The notes under the pieces were generated by a model that saw only the letters and a list, made by a program, of their open reading frames with translations, was not told the origin of the DNA and made no database searches. Source: Micrasema longulum (Eukaryota; Arthropoda; Insecta; Trichoptera; Brachycentridae). Taken from it: DNA of 64,000 bases. A program made the position numbers and the translations under genes. Shown one piece after another: positions 33,605 through 48,300 of this stretch (its first letter is position 1; each line of letters starts with the position of its first letter). Location of the stretch: contig JAGVSM010004989.1 of NCBI GenBank assembly GCA_022494885.1, positions 186,001 to 250,000 of the forward strand. The letters run 5' to 3'.

Positions 33605-33815
33605 TTTCATCTGTCTCTGTAACTTCGAAAACGTCAACAGATGAAAGAATTGAAGGACTATAAATGTTCAAATGTGGGCAGAATGGTGAATGTTACACAG
33701 TGTGCAAAGTGGCCACTCAAACCAGCCAATGACAGGTCATAAGCCCTGTAGATGCCTCAACTTCCATATTACCTTCTCTAAAATGTTCTTCATCTCTGTT
33801 GTAATATTTTATATT
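33605..33815 (+). repeat. Unnamed repeat family X, plus half
   Basis: It has GGCAGAATGGTGAATGTTAC, CCAGCCAATGACAGGTCATA and TGTTCTTCATCTCTGTTGTA in the family order, directly after the SINE. Confidence 0.75.
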
Positions 33816-34404
33816 TTATGCACTTGGCCAGAAACATTTTAAAGTTTAAATGTACCTATTTAACTTCATCTTAAAAACAGAGATATGTTTGCAGGAACAT
33901 AGTGTTCGTACTTTGACCATGTATTACAAGATGTGTGGCATTTTATTCCGCAGAAGAATTACGTTCTAGATTTGGCAGGTTACCTATTGGTACAGTCAAA
34001 AATCTTTATGAAAAATGCGCATTTTTTCGGCTTGATGCTGTTTTTTTTACTAATTAATAAATCTTATAAAAGGTACATGTTTTTAAAAAAAATCTATACA
34101 GATCTACTTTTATACACCTCTTATTTTGTAAATTATTATACGAGCATGTAAGATTCGTAAAACTGTGTCTTTTAGATATTACATTATTATTAAACGTAAC
34201 ATTGGTGTTTGAAAAAGTAATACCCGTGAATAAAATTTCTATGAAAACGTAAACCATACGTATTTTTATATTTTGTAAAAAAGCTTCAATAGCCTCATTA
34301 AAATTGGAAAATCGAACCTACATTCTGTGGTGTATTCTTCAATAAATAATGTTTTTATAAAAAAATATCAATAATGAAATTAATAATTTAGAACATTTAA
34401 GTAA

Positions 34405-34625
34405 TACAGAAGTCTAGGCGTCTACAGGGCTTGTGACCTGTCAATGGCTGGTTCAAGTGGCCACTTAACACACTGTGTAACATTCACCATTCTGCCCATA
34501 TTTGAACATCCACATTCATCTATGTTCTTCATCTCTGTTGTAATATGTTAACATAAACAGCTCCCCAGGGAGTTGAATTCAGTCCTTGTCTACAAAATTT
34601 TGGACAAACTCAAAATATTGTTAAT
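34405..34625. repeat. Unnamed repeat family X, minus half then plus half
   Basis: The minus part (CAGGGCTTGTGACCTGTCAA ... CACCATTCTGCCC) switches at about 34520 to the plus part (GTTCTTCATCTCTGTTGTAA ... CCCCAGGGAGTTGAATTCAG). Confidence 0.75.
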
Positions 34626-35329
34626 AATTTAGAGGTGAGCAATCAATATATAATGTGAAAATATCGTTTTCAGTTCCATATAAAATGATTTAAAATAAAA
34701 AGAGTTGTATTCAGAATATTTTATAAAAGATAACATTGTGTCATTCTGCGCAAAAATTTATTCTCCCAAATACGTCTTCGACTATCCAGTTGTATATGTA
34801 TAGAACGACGAATCCGGTTATGTTTCCATAAATAAATTTAGTTATTCCAAATCTGAAATTGCCGTGATATTAAAAGTTTACTCAAATAGTTTCACACGGT
34901 CAAAGTCAATTAAAGGACACGTCGAACAACCGCGAAAGTTTTAGTTAGGTAGTAAAAAATACAAGACAGCGTCATTTATTTGATTAATGTGTAAATTGTG
35001 TTCACGTTATTTTCAATAAATTTACGATTACGACTTACATACTTAAATGTAATTCTATGTCATATTTTAATATTTCAACTTTCAATATCCTTTTATGTTC
35101 TTTTGTCGTGTCTTCATGTTACGGTTTACTGCAGTAAAATATTAATTTGTATCTATGTACTATCCCAAAACAAGTTATATATCATGTAACTTCTGTGTGA
35201 TCACATTAGGTAGTCAATTGAAGTTAATAGTACTTGAAACACTATACGCGTATCTCTTCTCGAAAAAATCTGTCCGGTGAAAGATAGTTATGAAGATTTT
35301 AAAGCAATATTTGAATGATCGCAATTCTG
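34626..35329. other. Gene-free stretch upstream of the CpG-rich block
   Basis: AT-rich. No convincing exon or repeat. Confidence 0.4.
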
Positions 35330-35560
35330 CGCCTTGACGTTGGCAATTCCCGAGCATGCTTTTACCTCGTTTTGGTCGGAACTTCGGAACAACCGGACAA
35401 CTCCCTGCGCCGCGCCGTGCCGCGCCGCCGCGCCGGCCGGCGGCAGCAGTGCTCGGCGCGGCGGGCGCAGAGCCGTCTGCGTCTTCCCAATCTTCCCATT
35501 CCGCCCTCCGCCGTCGCTCTGGGCGGAGTCTCGCTAATTGAGGAAAACCCCAAAGCCATA
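35330..35560. promoter_or_regulatory. Strongly GC- and CpG-rich island, candidate Schip1 promoter
   Basis: CGCGCCGTGCCGCGCCGCCG and CGGCGCGGCGGGCGCAGAGC lie in a 70% AT context. It is about 0.8 kb upstream of the first Schip1 coding exon on the same strand. Overlapping open frames here exist because stops are rare in GC-rich DNA and show no protein-like pattern. Sequence to about 35900 could be 5' UTR. Confidence 0.5.
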
Positions 35561-36343
35561 ATCTTAATTATTACTATTGTTTCCTATGTACGCCAGTGTC
35601 TGTCATCGCTCGAAGTTTCTAAACAAAACGAGCGTGTTTCACATACATAGCTGTGCGAATATTCAATTTATTAATTGACTGGAATAAGCTGCGTCCGCAC
35701 AGTATTCATAAATTCAGCGGGCTATAAGGTTAACGATATTGATTTTAGTCTGTGATCTTATTAATGTGAAAAGTGGAAGAAGTGTCGTTTTCAAAACAAA
35801 ACCGCGATATTTCGTGATACCGGCTTCGTGAAAATTATATTAACCGCTGGACACGAGTTGTGTGTATATTAGTTAACTACTTGTGACGATGAATTTTGCG
35901 CAACGTTTAATATACATTATAGATATAAAAGAAAAACAGTGTACGTCACTTACTTTTATGTCAGAAATTAAATGCATTATTCGTAAATTGTTTAATTTGA
36001 GTAAAGATTTGTTTTTTTTTTTATGATTTTCAAACCGTAGTTTAGAATCGAACCATTTAAACGCACCATAATTTAACTCAAATAAGTATTGAATTAATGA
36101 TACTAGTAAACTTGTGGTGGAAGCGTTCCTGACTTCGGATTGGAGGCCAAAGTTTAAATTTAACTCTACCACAAGTTACCTATTTCCCATTTTCAAATCT
36201 AGTAACTAATTGAACTAATTTGTGTACCTAAACCACAAAAACGCAAATACATACTTTTTTATATAAAATATTATTTTTTGCTGTAAACTGCTCCGAAATG
36301 TGTTTAATAATTTGTATCGTATATTCTGTTGCAGACGTTCGAA

Positions 36344-39300
36344 ATGTTTCTGAAAGAACCCGAGTTAAATTTTTCTCAGCTCGGTAACAATGGAAACGTA
36401 CCCCAAGGTCAATATCAATCTAATACTTGGATGAATACTGAAGTCCACGCTTATCCTATACCGAGAGGAGATAATTATGAAAGATTTATAGACAATAGGG
36501 ATAGTAATACTACAATATCGGAAAACTTAAGGCAAAACAATGATGTTGAAATGCGACCAGAGAGACGCGACATTACCGACATAAGTGGTGACGAATCTCT
36601 CTTTCTTACCTATAGAGATAGCAACATCGCTTTGGGTAATAACACACACCATAGTATAAGCGAGCATCTGAACCATTACATGAAGTACGAGCTGAAGTAT
36701 GGCCGTAGTTTAGAGAGAGACATTATACCAAATTCCGAGTTCTTAGATAGTTGCGGAAATACAGATGGATACTTCTCAAATATATCACAAGGGTGTTATG
36801 ACTACCAAACAGACGAGGCTCTATTCAACTATGAAGGTAATGCTTTCATTTAATTTGCGGAGTTTTAAGAAAAAAGATTGGAAAAATTATTTAAAAACCT
36901 TTGTTTTTACTGTGGTGTTGTAGTAATCTTTTGTCAATATTTAAATGTCTACTTACTATCCAACAATATAAAGAAGGGATTTTGTAATCCAAATCACAAT
37001 TTTTCCGGGGTGAGGTTTCATATTATACTAAATATACTGTACAAATTAATATATTAAATTAATACTGTTTGTACAATGAGGAAGTTCAGTGCTACTGCAA
37101 ATTGGATATAGAAACTGTTTTCTTACACACGTTTTCTTTATTGTGCCGTGAAGTTTCTTAAAAATGTATGAAAAACATAAGAATAATGATTTGAATAAAA
37201 ACTAATTACTGCAAACGACGTCAATTGTTCTTCCGAATCTACCAATGATAGATTTCCGGTTTACGGGAAGCCAATTCTCCAATCAGCAGAAACTCACCGA
37301 AGCGAACTTGTGACGTCACACGCGAAGTAAGAAGTAAAAACATAGCGCTGATAACACGATACATATATTTTTTACAAAAATAAATATATTAAAACCAGAT
37401 GGAAATTCATAGCGTATTTAGCATCTTAAATATTTACACTTATTTGTTTATAAATTTGTATAAATCACTTAATTTTTTTTTATTACACTTCGACCGGTTT
37501 CGAGGTTACTACCTCATCGTCAGGAATTTAACTAACTAAATTCCTGACGATGAGGTAGTAACCTCGAAACCGGTCGAAGTGTAATTTTAAAAAAATAAGT
37601 GGTTTATACAAATTTATTAACAAATAAGTGTAAAATGTCATACCACAAAGTGAAAAATGTTTTTGATAACAATAATATCTTAAATATCTTTTTATAGATA
37701 CTGAGAGAAGTTGTTCCTCGGACGACGTCACTCCTCGCGATGAGGATGAGAAGATGTTTGAAGGTTCCGACAGTGATGATTCTTACATTCATGATAGTGA
37801 AGAACATCCATTGCCGAGAGGAATTCACAATCCCAACTATCCTGGATTTCAGCACTTAGCCTATACACTCCAGGTTTTTAAAAAAAACGTTTTTACCATA
37901 TTATAGCAAAACTTTTTAGAGTCGTATTCAAATATATTTATAATATTTAAAAAGTAACATAATTGCTTATTCTCGTTTCTAGGATTATCCATTGGAAAGT
38001 CCAAATTCTTATGAAAATAGCATATTTTCAAATGTCGACATCATTAACCAAAATCAGTTTGAATTGTCAAGACTGACTCACATAAAACAGTCAGACTCAT
38101 TTGGGGAAACAAACAACAATATAAATATCGCATCCAGTCAAGAAGACAATTTAGAAAACGACGACGCGAATTATACGGAAAAAGAATCTCTTGAAAATGT
38201 CACAAATTTAAAGCGAAGCGAAGTAATACAAATACCAAACCATCCTTTGAAAAGAAGAGCGAGGATTGGCTACGAAGAAGATGACGGCGAAGTAGCTAAT
38301 GGAGACCATTCTTGCACCTCTCAGGTGTCAACTGACATTTTTCTTTACAGTGAATGCATTGATTCAAAAGACTGCAATCAAGAAGTAATCGCCCGCAATA
38401 ATAGTGAACAAGATATTACGTATTGTAAAGAAGCTGCACCGATATCCAATTTTGAAGATGATATAATTGCGTTGCAACGGGATATTTACGAAGAAATTCA
38501 AAAGCCTTTAGCTAGCACTATTGAAAACATTAGCGAAGTCGTAAATAACGTGATTAAGTGTTATGTAGATCAACAATTTGCAATGGAAGACGATGTATTG
38601 AATCAATTATCTAGTGCGATATCTTCGAATCATAGGATTGGTTTGAGCGGAGAAAATATTCTCGCATCGGAGAACTGGAACTTGGATGACGATTCGACGA
38701 ACAAACTTAAAGACCTTCCTGACCAAATCAATCTAAATATGGATGACGCATACATGACGAACGCAAAAGAGGAATTATTCCAAAATCAGCATAGGTATTT
38801 AGACAGTTTGGCCTTAGTTGATGACGCTTTAAGGTCTACATGTGAAGAATCTCAGTTGAAAATGCATACTACTGACATGAACTGTAACGAGTCTAATGTT
38901 GATGGTAATATTGTAAATGTAAATCACAACAAGAGTTCGCCACCTGACAATAAGTACGACAATTTCTATTTTATTTATTATGATTTTAAAACTAAACATT
39001 TTTGAATAAATATATAAACCAACCAAGGTCAGTGGCTACACTGGTTTTCTCTCCCAACGAGAGTTGATTTATTTCCAGTTTTTGAAAGTTTGAGAAGTAA
39101 ACAAATAATATAGTTCTATAAAGAAATTTACTAACAATTTAAGGCTTTTTAGGCTGTGCCCTTGATAAACTATAATAATTAACAATAAAAAAATCACAGT
39201 AAAATTAATTCAATTATAATAGCATGTGTTGCAATAGAATAACAATCCAGAAAAACAAAGTATAAATAATAAAATTCCAAAGAAGGCAACGTAAAAAAAA

Positions 39301-42300
39301 TATCATATATAAAAATAAATTATTCTCATATTATTAAATATACAAAATAATGGTAATAGTATTTTATTACCCAATTAAAATACAAACCAATATATTATAA
39401 TAATTTATAAATTAACCTGTACTTTTAAAGAATTGCTTGTTATAATTTTTGCATGAAACATAAATATTTTTTTAAATTATTATGGAAATGTATTCAATTA
39501 ACTTACCCCAAGCTTAAAAAAATTGAGATTAATGTTTTGTTTACATTTTGTCGCAATAATTCATTATCGCATATGAAAATACAAATTGTGAAATTATTTA
39601 TGAAATCGCATTTGTAAATGAAGTATTGCAAATATAGTATATATAAATATTTCAAGTTGGTATGCTAAATAAGTTTAATTTTATCCGCGTACATCACTAA
39701 ATGATATGTTGTATTAATAACAATATTATTTCAGAGATCTCCTCCATAATGAAATGCAGGATGAAGCACATTTTAGGAATAAATATGCCGATAACGAGCG
39801 AACCCCTTTGGATTGCAAAATCAAAATTGTAGCGCCTTCAGGTAGGCAATTTTTTTTTATTATTGAGTGTTATAAAAATAAGCGAAATTCACCGTGCCTT
39901 TCATTTTCTCAAATCCTAATTACACGTCTTAAATCTTAACCCAAGTAATTGTTTTAAAACGTCATGAACAAGCCGGTGTATTTATTTATTTATTCAAGTC
40001 GTAAAAGTTAAATTATGTTTTTACTGATCCATAAAAAATGGATGAATTTTTCAATACTGCAAACGTATTAATTTACTGATTTTTTATGGCATTGCAGATG
40101 GATTTGACGTTTATAACATTGAAACAGCAATGCCTCTCATTGACTTGGATGCGATTGAAAATCATTTGCGAGCGGCAAGAGAAGAGGAGAGGAGAGTAAG
40201 TATTAACACATAACTTTGGTAGTATTTTGTCGCTAGGACGGTAAATTATTATTGATATACTCATATTTATACTTGGAAAACTAATCAGTAATAAAGCATT
40301 GATAGTATTACATATTTTTCCGGGGGGGGTGAAGTATACAGTCATGTCTGTCAAATAGAACAAGTACCGCTTGCGAATGTTTTAGACTCGGTGGGAACTC
40401 TCAGATAAAAATCCCGAAAATAAAATCGAGTGGACATGAGTCCGCTTCGTAATGCTTCATTCCCTAGATTCGATTCCTGTCATATTAGACTTAAAATATG
40501 TTTTTACAATCCAATATTTTACTGTCCCTGTAGAAGCATAAGACTGGTAACCTTACTTTTAAGTAACAGATGATCTGGATATGAGATATTTGGTTTTACA
40601 GTCCACTGTCATATGCACCACCAGGTGTGGATAGGGATGGTAATGCGAAAAATCACATTTATTTATTTTGGTCTCACTGGGAACCGAACCCTTTTAATTT
40701 TAGAAAGTTATTTTTCAAAAAGTACGTTTACAGTCTGATGACTTCAATGTTTGTGAAGTTCATTCAAATCTTTAAACAACTTTGCCTATATGTGCGTAGC
40801 AAAACGTTTCCATAAAAATCATTCAAATTTTATGTTTACTTGCTTCCACCGACAGGCACCAGCACATTAACAGAAAGATTTATTAAATATTCGGACCCAC
40901 TGTAGGTAGCAAGATCCCTGCTAATGATGCCAGATGAGTTGCATAGTATTTGTAACAACACCCAAAAACTATAGTAAAATACGAATTATTACATTGAATT
41001 TGTCTGTAACCTCATTTTACACGGCTTAAAAATAAACGTCCAAAAATTAAATTGAAAAATGGTTTGAACGTTAATTTAACAATACTTAATAGGAATATAT
41101 AATAATGATAATTTTCGTTATTGGAATGGCCGTTATTGGAATTTCGTTATTAGCGTATAATATACTTAATATACGTAATAATATGATGGCGGCAGTGAAT
41201 AATCTTTGTTAGGAATTTTTATTAAGTAAGTATTTTATTGACATGTTATATTTAAGAAAAAAATAAGGTAAAATAAATAGTAAACAATTTCATTTTTCTT
41301 GAATACTGAATTGATGTTTATACAAGGAAACTTGTAACGTAAACTTATTGACCTTTTTAACGCGGTATTTTGTGGAAAGTATCCACGTGTAAATTAGAGA
41401 TTTTTAAACTTTTTAAAGTACAAAAATCTCTAATTTGTCGAAAGATGTTTACATCTGGAATTTTTTTATGAGAGGAAAGCCTCTCATAAAAAAGTAAATT
41501 TATTTTCTAAAAGATGTTCTTAATACTGTATTGTTTTTTTTCTCAGTTTTTAATAAATAAAAAATAAAAATGTTTGTAGTAAGGATAATATGGTTTAATG
41601 TTTTTTAATTAGTTTAGATTTTTGATAAACCAATAGTAAAGTATTTTTTATAGGAAATAGCAAAATCTATTTTATGATTTTTAGTAAAAAAATAAGCAAG
41701 TAAATATTTAAGTTACAAAAAAAAAATATTCAAGAAATTAGGAGTTGATGCTATTTACCTCGTAATAGAGGACGAACAATTTGGTTTCGACATAGTAATA
41801 ACTCAATTTCATCATATTTGGAGTTACCGTAGTTTACCTCTCGCACACAGATATTTACTAGGTATTGCTTACATACCTACGTATACAAAGATAAGTATTA
41901 GTAATACAACATACCTACGAGTGGCAGTGGAAGCATGTTAAACATATTAAGATCAAAATATCCACCGACGTAAACATTTTCACATGAATTGCTAATGCAA
42001 GTGCGGCCGTTTCATCCCACGGGAATAAATTATTATCTGTTATAATATGTTATACGGAAATGTTGAGTTCATTTGACATGACGCGCGCGGACTATGTTCC
42101 ACTTTCGTACATGTTCGGTGCAATATCTATCTACTTATGTATCGAAAATGTGATTTATTCTCAAACAGACAGTCATTTTTCAAATTTGTAACAAAACTAG
42201 TTAGTAGCAGATACGTGTTGTGTTCAGTGCGTTTTATTGAAAATGTATTCATCATGTAAAGTTTTGCCGAACAATAGACATTATTACGCCGTAAGTGAAT

Positions 42301-45300
42301 TCTCGAAAGTCAATCGTCCAGTGGTCAGTCATAATATTTATTTTGTTTGCAATGGACGCAGGTCTTTAAATTTTAAAAAAATAATGGAATTATGATAACT
42401 TCAATGTTACCTTATGTAACTCCTGCAATGAAAAACATTTTTTTTTTAATCTGAGGGCACACATAAACATATCGACGCTTGAAAGGAAAAATTTCCAAAC
42501 GATATGTATCAACTTTTCAGAACAGCCAATTAAAGTTTTTTGTTTTTTTAATAAATTTTAATATTTTGGCGTGGTTTATACGTAATTTAAATAAAAAATG
42601 AAATACGAGATTATTTATCGTATACCTACCAAAAACTTTCATTGGCTCTTCATAAAATTCATTTCGCTTGGAAACCTTTTCTCTCTTGTAACATCATCAT
42701 AATTCCCTTTCTGCACTTAATACTTAGGGTACTGTATTAATACACCAATCGCAGCGTATTTTGACCATTTTTGTTACTTCAATGCTGTTTTGTTACATAC
42801 TGCTAGTTCAGGGACCATGAAATATTTTAGGGTAAAAACACATTTTCAAATAAATATTTCGAATTGAGTTTGATTCGAACCTGAGACCTCTTTCATGGTA
42901 GGTAAACGCGCTGACCACTACACCACGAAGCCAACGAAACTCTATAATAACAATGTTCATTTAATAATTGTTTAACACATATATTTCTTAACCTTCAGTT
43001 TAAATTTTGTTTTTTTTTTCTTTAGAAATGTTTTTTCCCATTTCATAATATTTGTTTATACCATTATATTATACAATATGATTGGGTGTCTTTTTTTCTA
43101 AATGGGGGTCTGATTTAAGTGAGAGTATAATATTAAACTTTGATTATTTTAACTCACGTTTTTTACGTTTAATGTCACACCCGTAGAATCGCACACATTT
43201 TTATAAGACTCATTTTGCTTAAAAGGTTTTCATTAAAGCTGCACAATTTTAAAAGTTTCGGATATTTAAACAATAGTTTCTTTGGTAACATAATGTTAGG
43301 ATAAAACGAATTTATTTTAAAACAATGTTTCAAAAAAGTAAATTAGATATTATGTAAAAACCTCGTGCAAAAGTGTGAAATATGTAGAGTAATGTATCTA
43401 GTACGATAAATAATAATAATAATAAATACTACACTTTTATAATCAAGTCTTTGTCGATGTTGCTTTATTTTGTTTAAGTTTAGAATAAATGTATACCGGC
43501 ACACTACTAGAAAATCTATTGAAAGTCTAAAACGTATTCACTAAACCATGTAATACATATACCTATATAATTGATAATTACGTAAACTTATAATATAAGA
43601 AATCAAACACTGATTTGAGTCTACTAAACACTTTATTTTATTTTTACAAATATAAAATTTCGTTTTTTTTCAGTTTTTTCAGTTTTTTTCGGGTTTTTCA
43701 TTTTAGGTATGAAAATGATCTAACAAGGCGAAACAATTGTCACAATTTTTTGGTTTTCATATTTGTAAAAATAAAATAAAGTGTTCAGTAGACTCGTATC
43801 AGTGTTTGATTTTTTATATTATAAGTTTAAATATGGAGTTCTACAAAATAAACACCAAATCAATCAATGATAATTATGTAACTAAAATATGCAATTCATG
43901 CCTATTGTTTCAGTTACCTTTATTTTTTTTTTCTGACTTATTCCAAGATTGGTGTAAATTTTTTGTCTTTCAATAAGTAGAAAACTTTAAATGGCTTATA
44001 AAACTGTTTTATAACTTGTTAATATTTTTGTAATGCTGTTGTTTTCTCAAAATAAAATAAAGACGATATACATATTGTTTTTTTTATTTTTTATTTTGAA
44101 AATATGTAATCGTATAAGTATAATTATTATTAATTATCACTTTTATTCAAATATGCATTATTCATAAAGTATAAGATGGGTACCTAATGATTTGTAGAAA
44201 ATTATAGGAAGTACCTATCACTACTGATTTAATTTTTAAGATCCTCATGACTTTTTAATTTGTTTTAACTATGCATTTTTTTTTACATCTTTTACTTTAT
44301 TTTTTAATATTTTTTTTTCTCTTTTTACTCGGTATTTTGCTATGTTTTTTTTTTAAATGTGCTTTTTGCTATACACATACATTCATTTTTTTACTATGAC
44401 TTTAAATATGTTTCTTACTATGTATTCTGTTTTAATTTCGCATTTTACTGAGTTTCAAAATATTTTCATAGACGTAATTATAAATTTTTAATGGTTTTTA
44501 CTATGTTTTCACTACATTTATTACTTTGTTTTCATTATGTTTTTGCTTTGTTTTTTTAATGTACATATTACATTACAGTACATATTTACTATGTTTTTAC
44601 TCCATTTTTTACTTTGTCTTTCACTTTGTCCTGTATCTTTATAACTGTTTCTATATATTGATAACTGTTTTTTTTTTTTTACTGTCTTAGAACGGGGTAA
44701 ATAACCCTAGTTAGGCAGTCAAAGCAACTTTGTGTTAATTATAATTTTGTGTATGTAATATAATGATAATAATAAATAATAATTAATAAATAATTATGTA
44801 TTTGAAAATAAATCAAACGTAAATTATATTAAAATAAATGACAAAGTTATAATATATTAATTGTTCTCTTAATTTGTAATTTTAAAAATTAAATTCGGTA
44901 GTGTAATTAAATTCTATAAATTACGTATTACTTTAATGAAAATTAAAAAAAATATATATATTATACTTACTCAAGTTAAACTTTATTACATCATTATCAT
45001 CATGACTCCCTTTCCGCACCTAATAGTGAATATGGCACTGCATTGGTACATCAATCGCAGTGTATCTTGATAATTTATTTACATGAAGGTAAGGTGATCA
45101 GCCTTACGCTTAAGGTACCAGCCCAGGGACTATGAAATATTCTAAGGGGAAAACACCCCTTTAACTAAATATTTCATATCAACCATGTCGGGAATCGAAC
45201 CCGAGACCTCTAGCATGGTAAGCAAACGCACTGACTATTACACCATGAGGCCGTCAACTTTATTACAGAAATCATTAAAAAGTTCCTATCACATAAAAAT

Positions 45301-48300
45301 ATCCAAACAAATCCTACTTACCCCGTATAAAAAACCTTCTGATTGAAATTTGGAAGGCTATTTTCAATATTGTTCTATTGTTTACAATACTGGTTTCCGG
45401 TTGTTGATGCCGGCTGTCAAAGTAATGTCAAATATGTTCTAATTTGTGGTTTTTGCGTTTTGTACAAAACAATACGATGTTGCTTTTTATTGCAAACTGT
45501 CTGATTTGAAAACATCTTTACATATTAATTTAAGTTCCGCATTCTTAAGATATGATTTTAGTACTGAAATATTTTTAATCTGCTTTAAATGGTGTACTAA
45601 AAATAAAAGTAAATAAACTTATCCTGATATAATAATTAACATTTTGTACATAATATACTGACAGAACAAATGCAACCAGATGTCGATTTTCTCGAAGTTG
45701 ATGTGCTACATAAGTTTAACAAAGTCGTCACTTTAAACGATGATACTCAATTATTTTCAAATGTAAGGTTACAAATGTAAGGTATGTACTCTTTGTTCAT
45801 TTTTTCATTTTTTATTACTACTAAAAACCCAAAAATTATTTTAGCGTCGCAATGACAGGGAAGAGATACGACGCCGATTGGCGATGGGTGCTGAGTTGGA
45901 TGAATTTTATACTTCTGGAGATCGCCCTGGTAGAAAACCGAGTTTGCATGCTCGCCTTCAAAGTGGTAAATTATAGAATACCTTCTTATTTTAGAAGTAT
46001 AAATACACTAAAGAAAGACAAAGTAACACTAAACAGTCATTTTGTACGTAATATCTTTAACCAAATTGCTGGATGGGGAATGATGAAATTTAAGCATTCG
46101 GTAATACTGATTATGTGTTCTACAACACTTGCACTGAATACAAAGAAACTGTTATTTGGTTACGATGATTTTCATGTTTGAAAGACGAATGTAAATATTA
46201 TGTTTATACTTTCATGGGCCAAAAGGCTTAATACCCGATATAATTAAACAAGCATTTATCAAATTCACATTTTCGTTTTTTTCAGGAATGAATCTCCAAA
46301 TTTGTTTCATGAATGAAACAGCTTCAGACACAGAATCTCCCTCGGAATCTGAGTTGGCGTGTGATGGCAGATCTTTAAATGAGAATATCTGTGATGATAT
46401 TAACGTCAAGTGTAAAGAGTTGAGTGACACCATTGTCAATCCAAGTAGCTCTTTTCAAAGTCCAGAAATGCCAAATAATTTAAAGAGTAAAGGTAAGCTT
46501 TTTGAATTGTAGAAATTTTTTGCTGGTTTCTTTTTGCACAATTCAAACACATTTCCAGTAATAATAGTAGAAATGTGAAAACTATATGGTTTGACTGTAA
46601 ATTTAACTGATACAATGTGTTGTCTGTACATTTATAAATATTGACTGTTTTTAAACACAGTTTACCCTGAAGAAGGCTCCTGCAATGGTAGCCGGAACAT
46701 TGGATCACCCAAAAAAGATACATATTGATAAGTGACCACGAAAACCTATGCTCCTACATATCATTTGTTTGTTTTTTTCTGTTTATTTAGTCTTAATATT
46801 TAATTTGTGTTTTGTACTGATTCAAACACCATTTGCAATTGGTTTTACTAAAAGTGAATATGAACTATATGTCTATTGTGTATAACATAGCCATGTATTT
46901 CGGAATTTCTGACTTTTGAAGCTCAGGGCCCTTGAAGTGGTTACTCACAAAAACGGTGGTATAAAAATTTACATAATTTATTGCTATTTGTGCTAAAACA
47001 ATTGATGAGAAATAGCCTGGCTTGTGTCCTTTTACTGCTATAATAGGCATCTATTATGCCTATGCAATTGTCTGCTGAAACATATTATTGCTTTGGAATT
47101 ATATTTAAAATAAATTACGCCGAAGAACTGTTCTGCAATAGTATGTGTAAAAGAACAAAAAGCGCAATGCATGGAAACATTCGCCACAGTGATCGCCAAC
47201 GCCGGGGGACCTGACAAGGCACACAAAGAAGAAGAAGTAAAGGGGAATGTGAAGGAAATGTCATCTGGAATGAATTTAAAGGAAAGCTGAATCAGAAGTA
47301 AAATGTGAATTAATCAATAGTCCAAGAGGGCATATACCATTTATGTAGAGAGATTGTTTTTTCCTTCACTACTTGCCCAGATATTTATTTCCGAAATATT
47401 TAATTTTGAAGAGGAAGTCGGAAAATGAAAACGAAGATGAATAAAATATTATTCACTCTGAAAAATGTGTTGATCATTGAACTGTCATACTTCTATATAA
47501 GTTATTATTGTGTTAATTCCGAATAAAGAATTTACTCATACACATTTTATAAATTTTCCAGGTTTAACACGACCATCTTCATTAGCACTAAATGACGCTG
47601 CTAGACCCGCATTAATATCTAACCCATCAACACAAGCTGCATTCTTTGAATGCCAAGCTCGTCTACAAACTGAAGCAAGGATGGCCTTAGCTCAAGCTAA
47701 AGAAATGGCTCGCATGCAAATGGAGGTAAGTTGTTGTATTCTCATGAGTTCATTTGTTACCTGCCACAATTTCATGGAAAAAATTACAATTAGCAATAAC
47801 TTGTATGACAGTAAATCAACGATGGCAGATAAATCGTTTGAGAAGGGGGAATATAGAAGATTGACATTTATAAGGTTTATCACCTTGATGACTTGTTTAC
47901 CATTCTGCCTTTGCTTGAACATCCATTTGTAAATGCCTATATTTTCACATTCCATACACTGAGAATTTCATTGTCTCTATTGATATATTAATTTTGATGA
48001 ATTCTGGGGGTTCAATAAATCTAGTCTACAAAATTTAAATATAGTGACAAAAACATTGTAAATGAATTGCCTAAATTATTTATCATGATGTTAATGTAAA
48101 ATTTGAGTATCAAATTGTTTCTTGGTTAGTTCATTTCCCACGTATATTATGTGATTTGCTTAAATTGTAACATACATAGTCATAACTTTACGGTTATGCA
48201 TTTAGTAAATGACCATTATAAACTAAGAGCAAGGATCAACCCCTCCTGTGCGAACAACTATAAAATGTGCGTTTTTGTGGTATTTATAGATTGAGAGACA

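Noticed and set aside
35334..35559. Overlapping open frames in three plus and one minus frame in the CpG island
   Set aside because: They arise because GC-rich DNA lacks stop codons; the translations are Arg/Ala/Pro-rich with no domain and no splice support.
43725..43745. Another hammerhead core (GGCGAAACAATTGTC) in the 43585-43828 foldback
   Set aside because: GAAAC and a self-pairing ACAATTGT followed by C are present, but no CTGANGA and no stem II could be placed.
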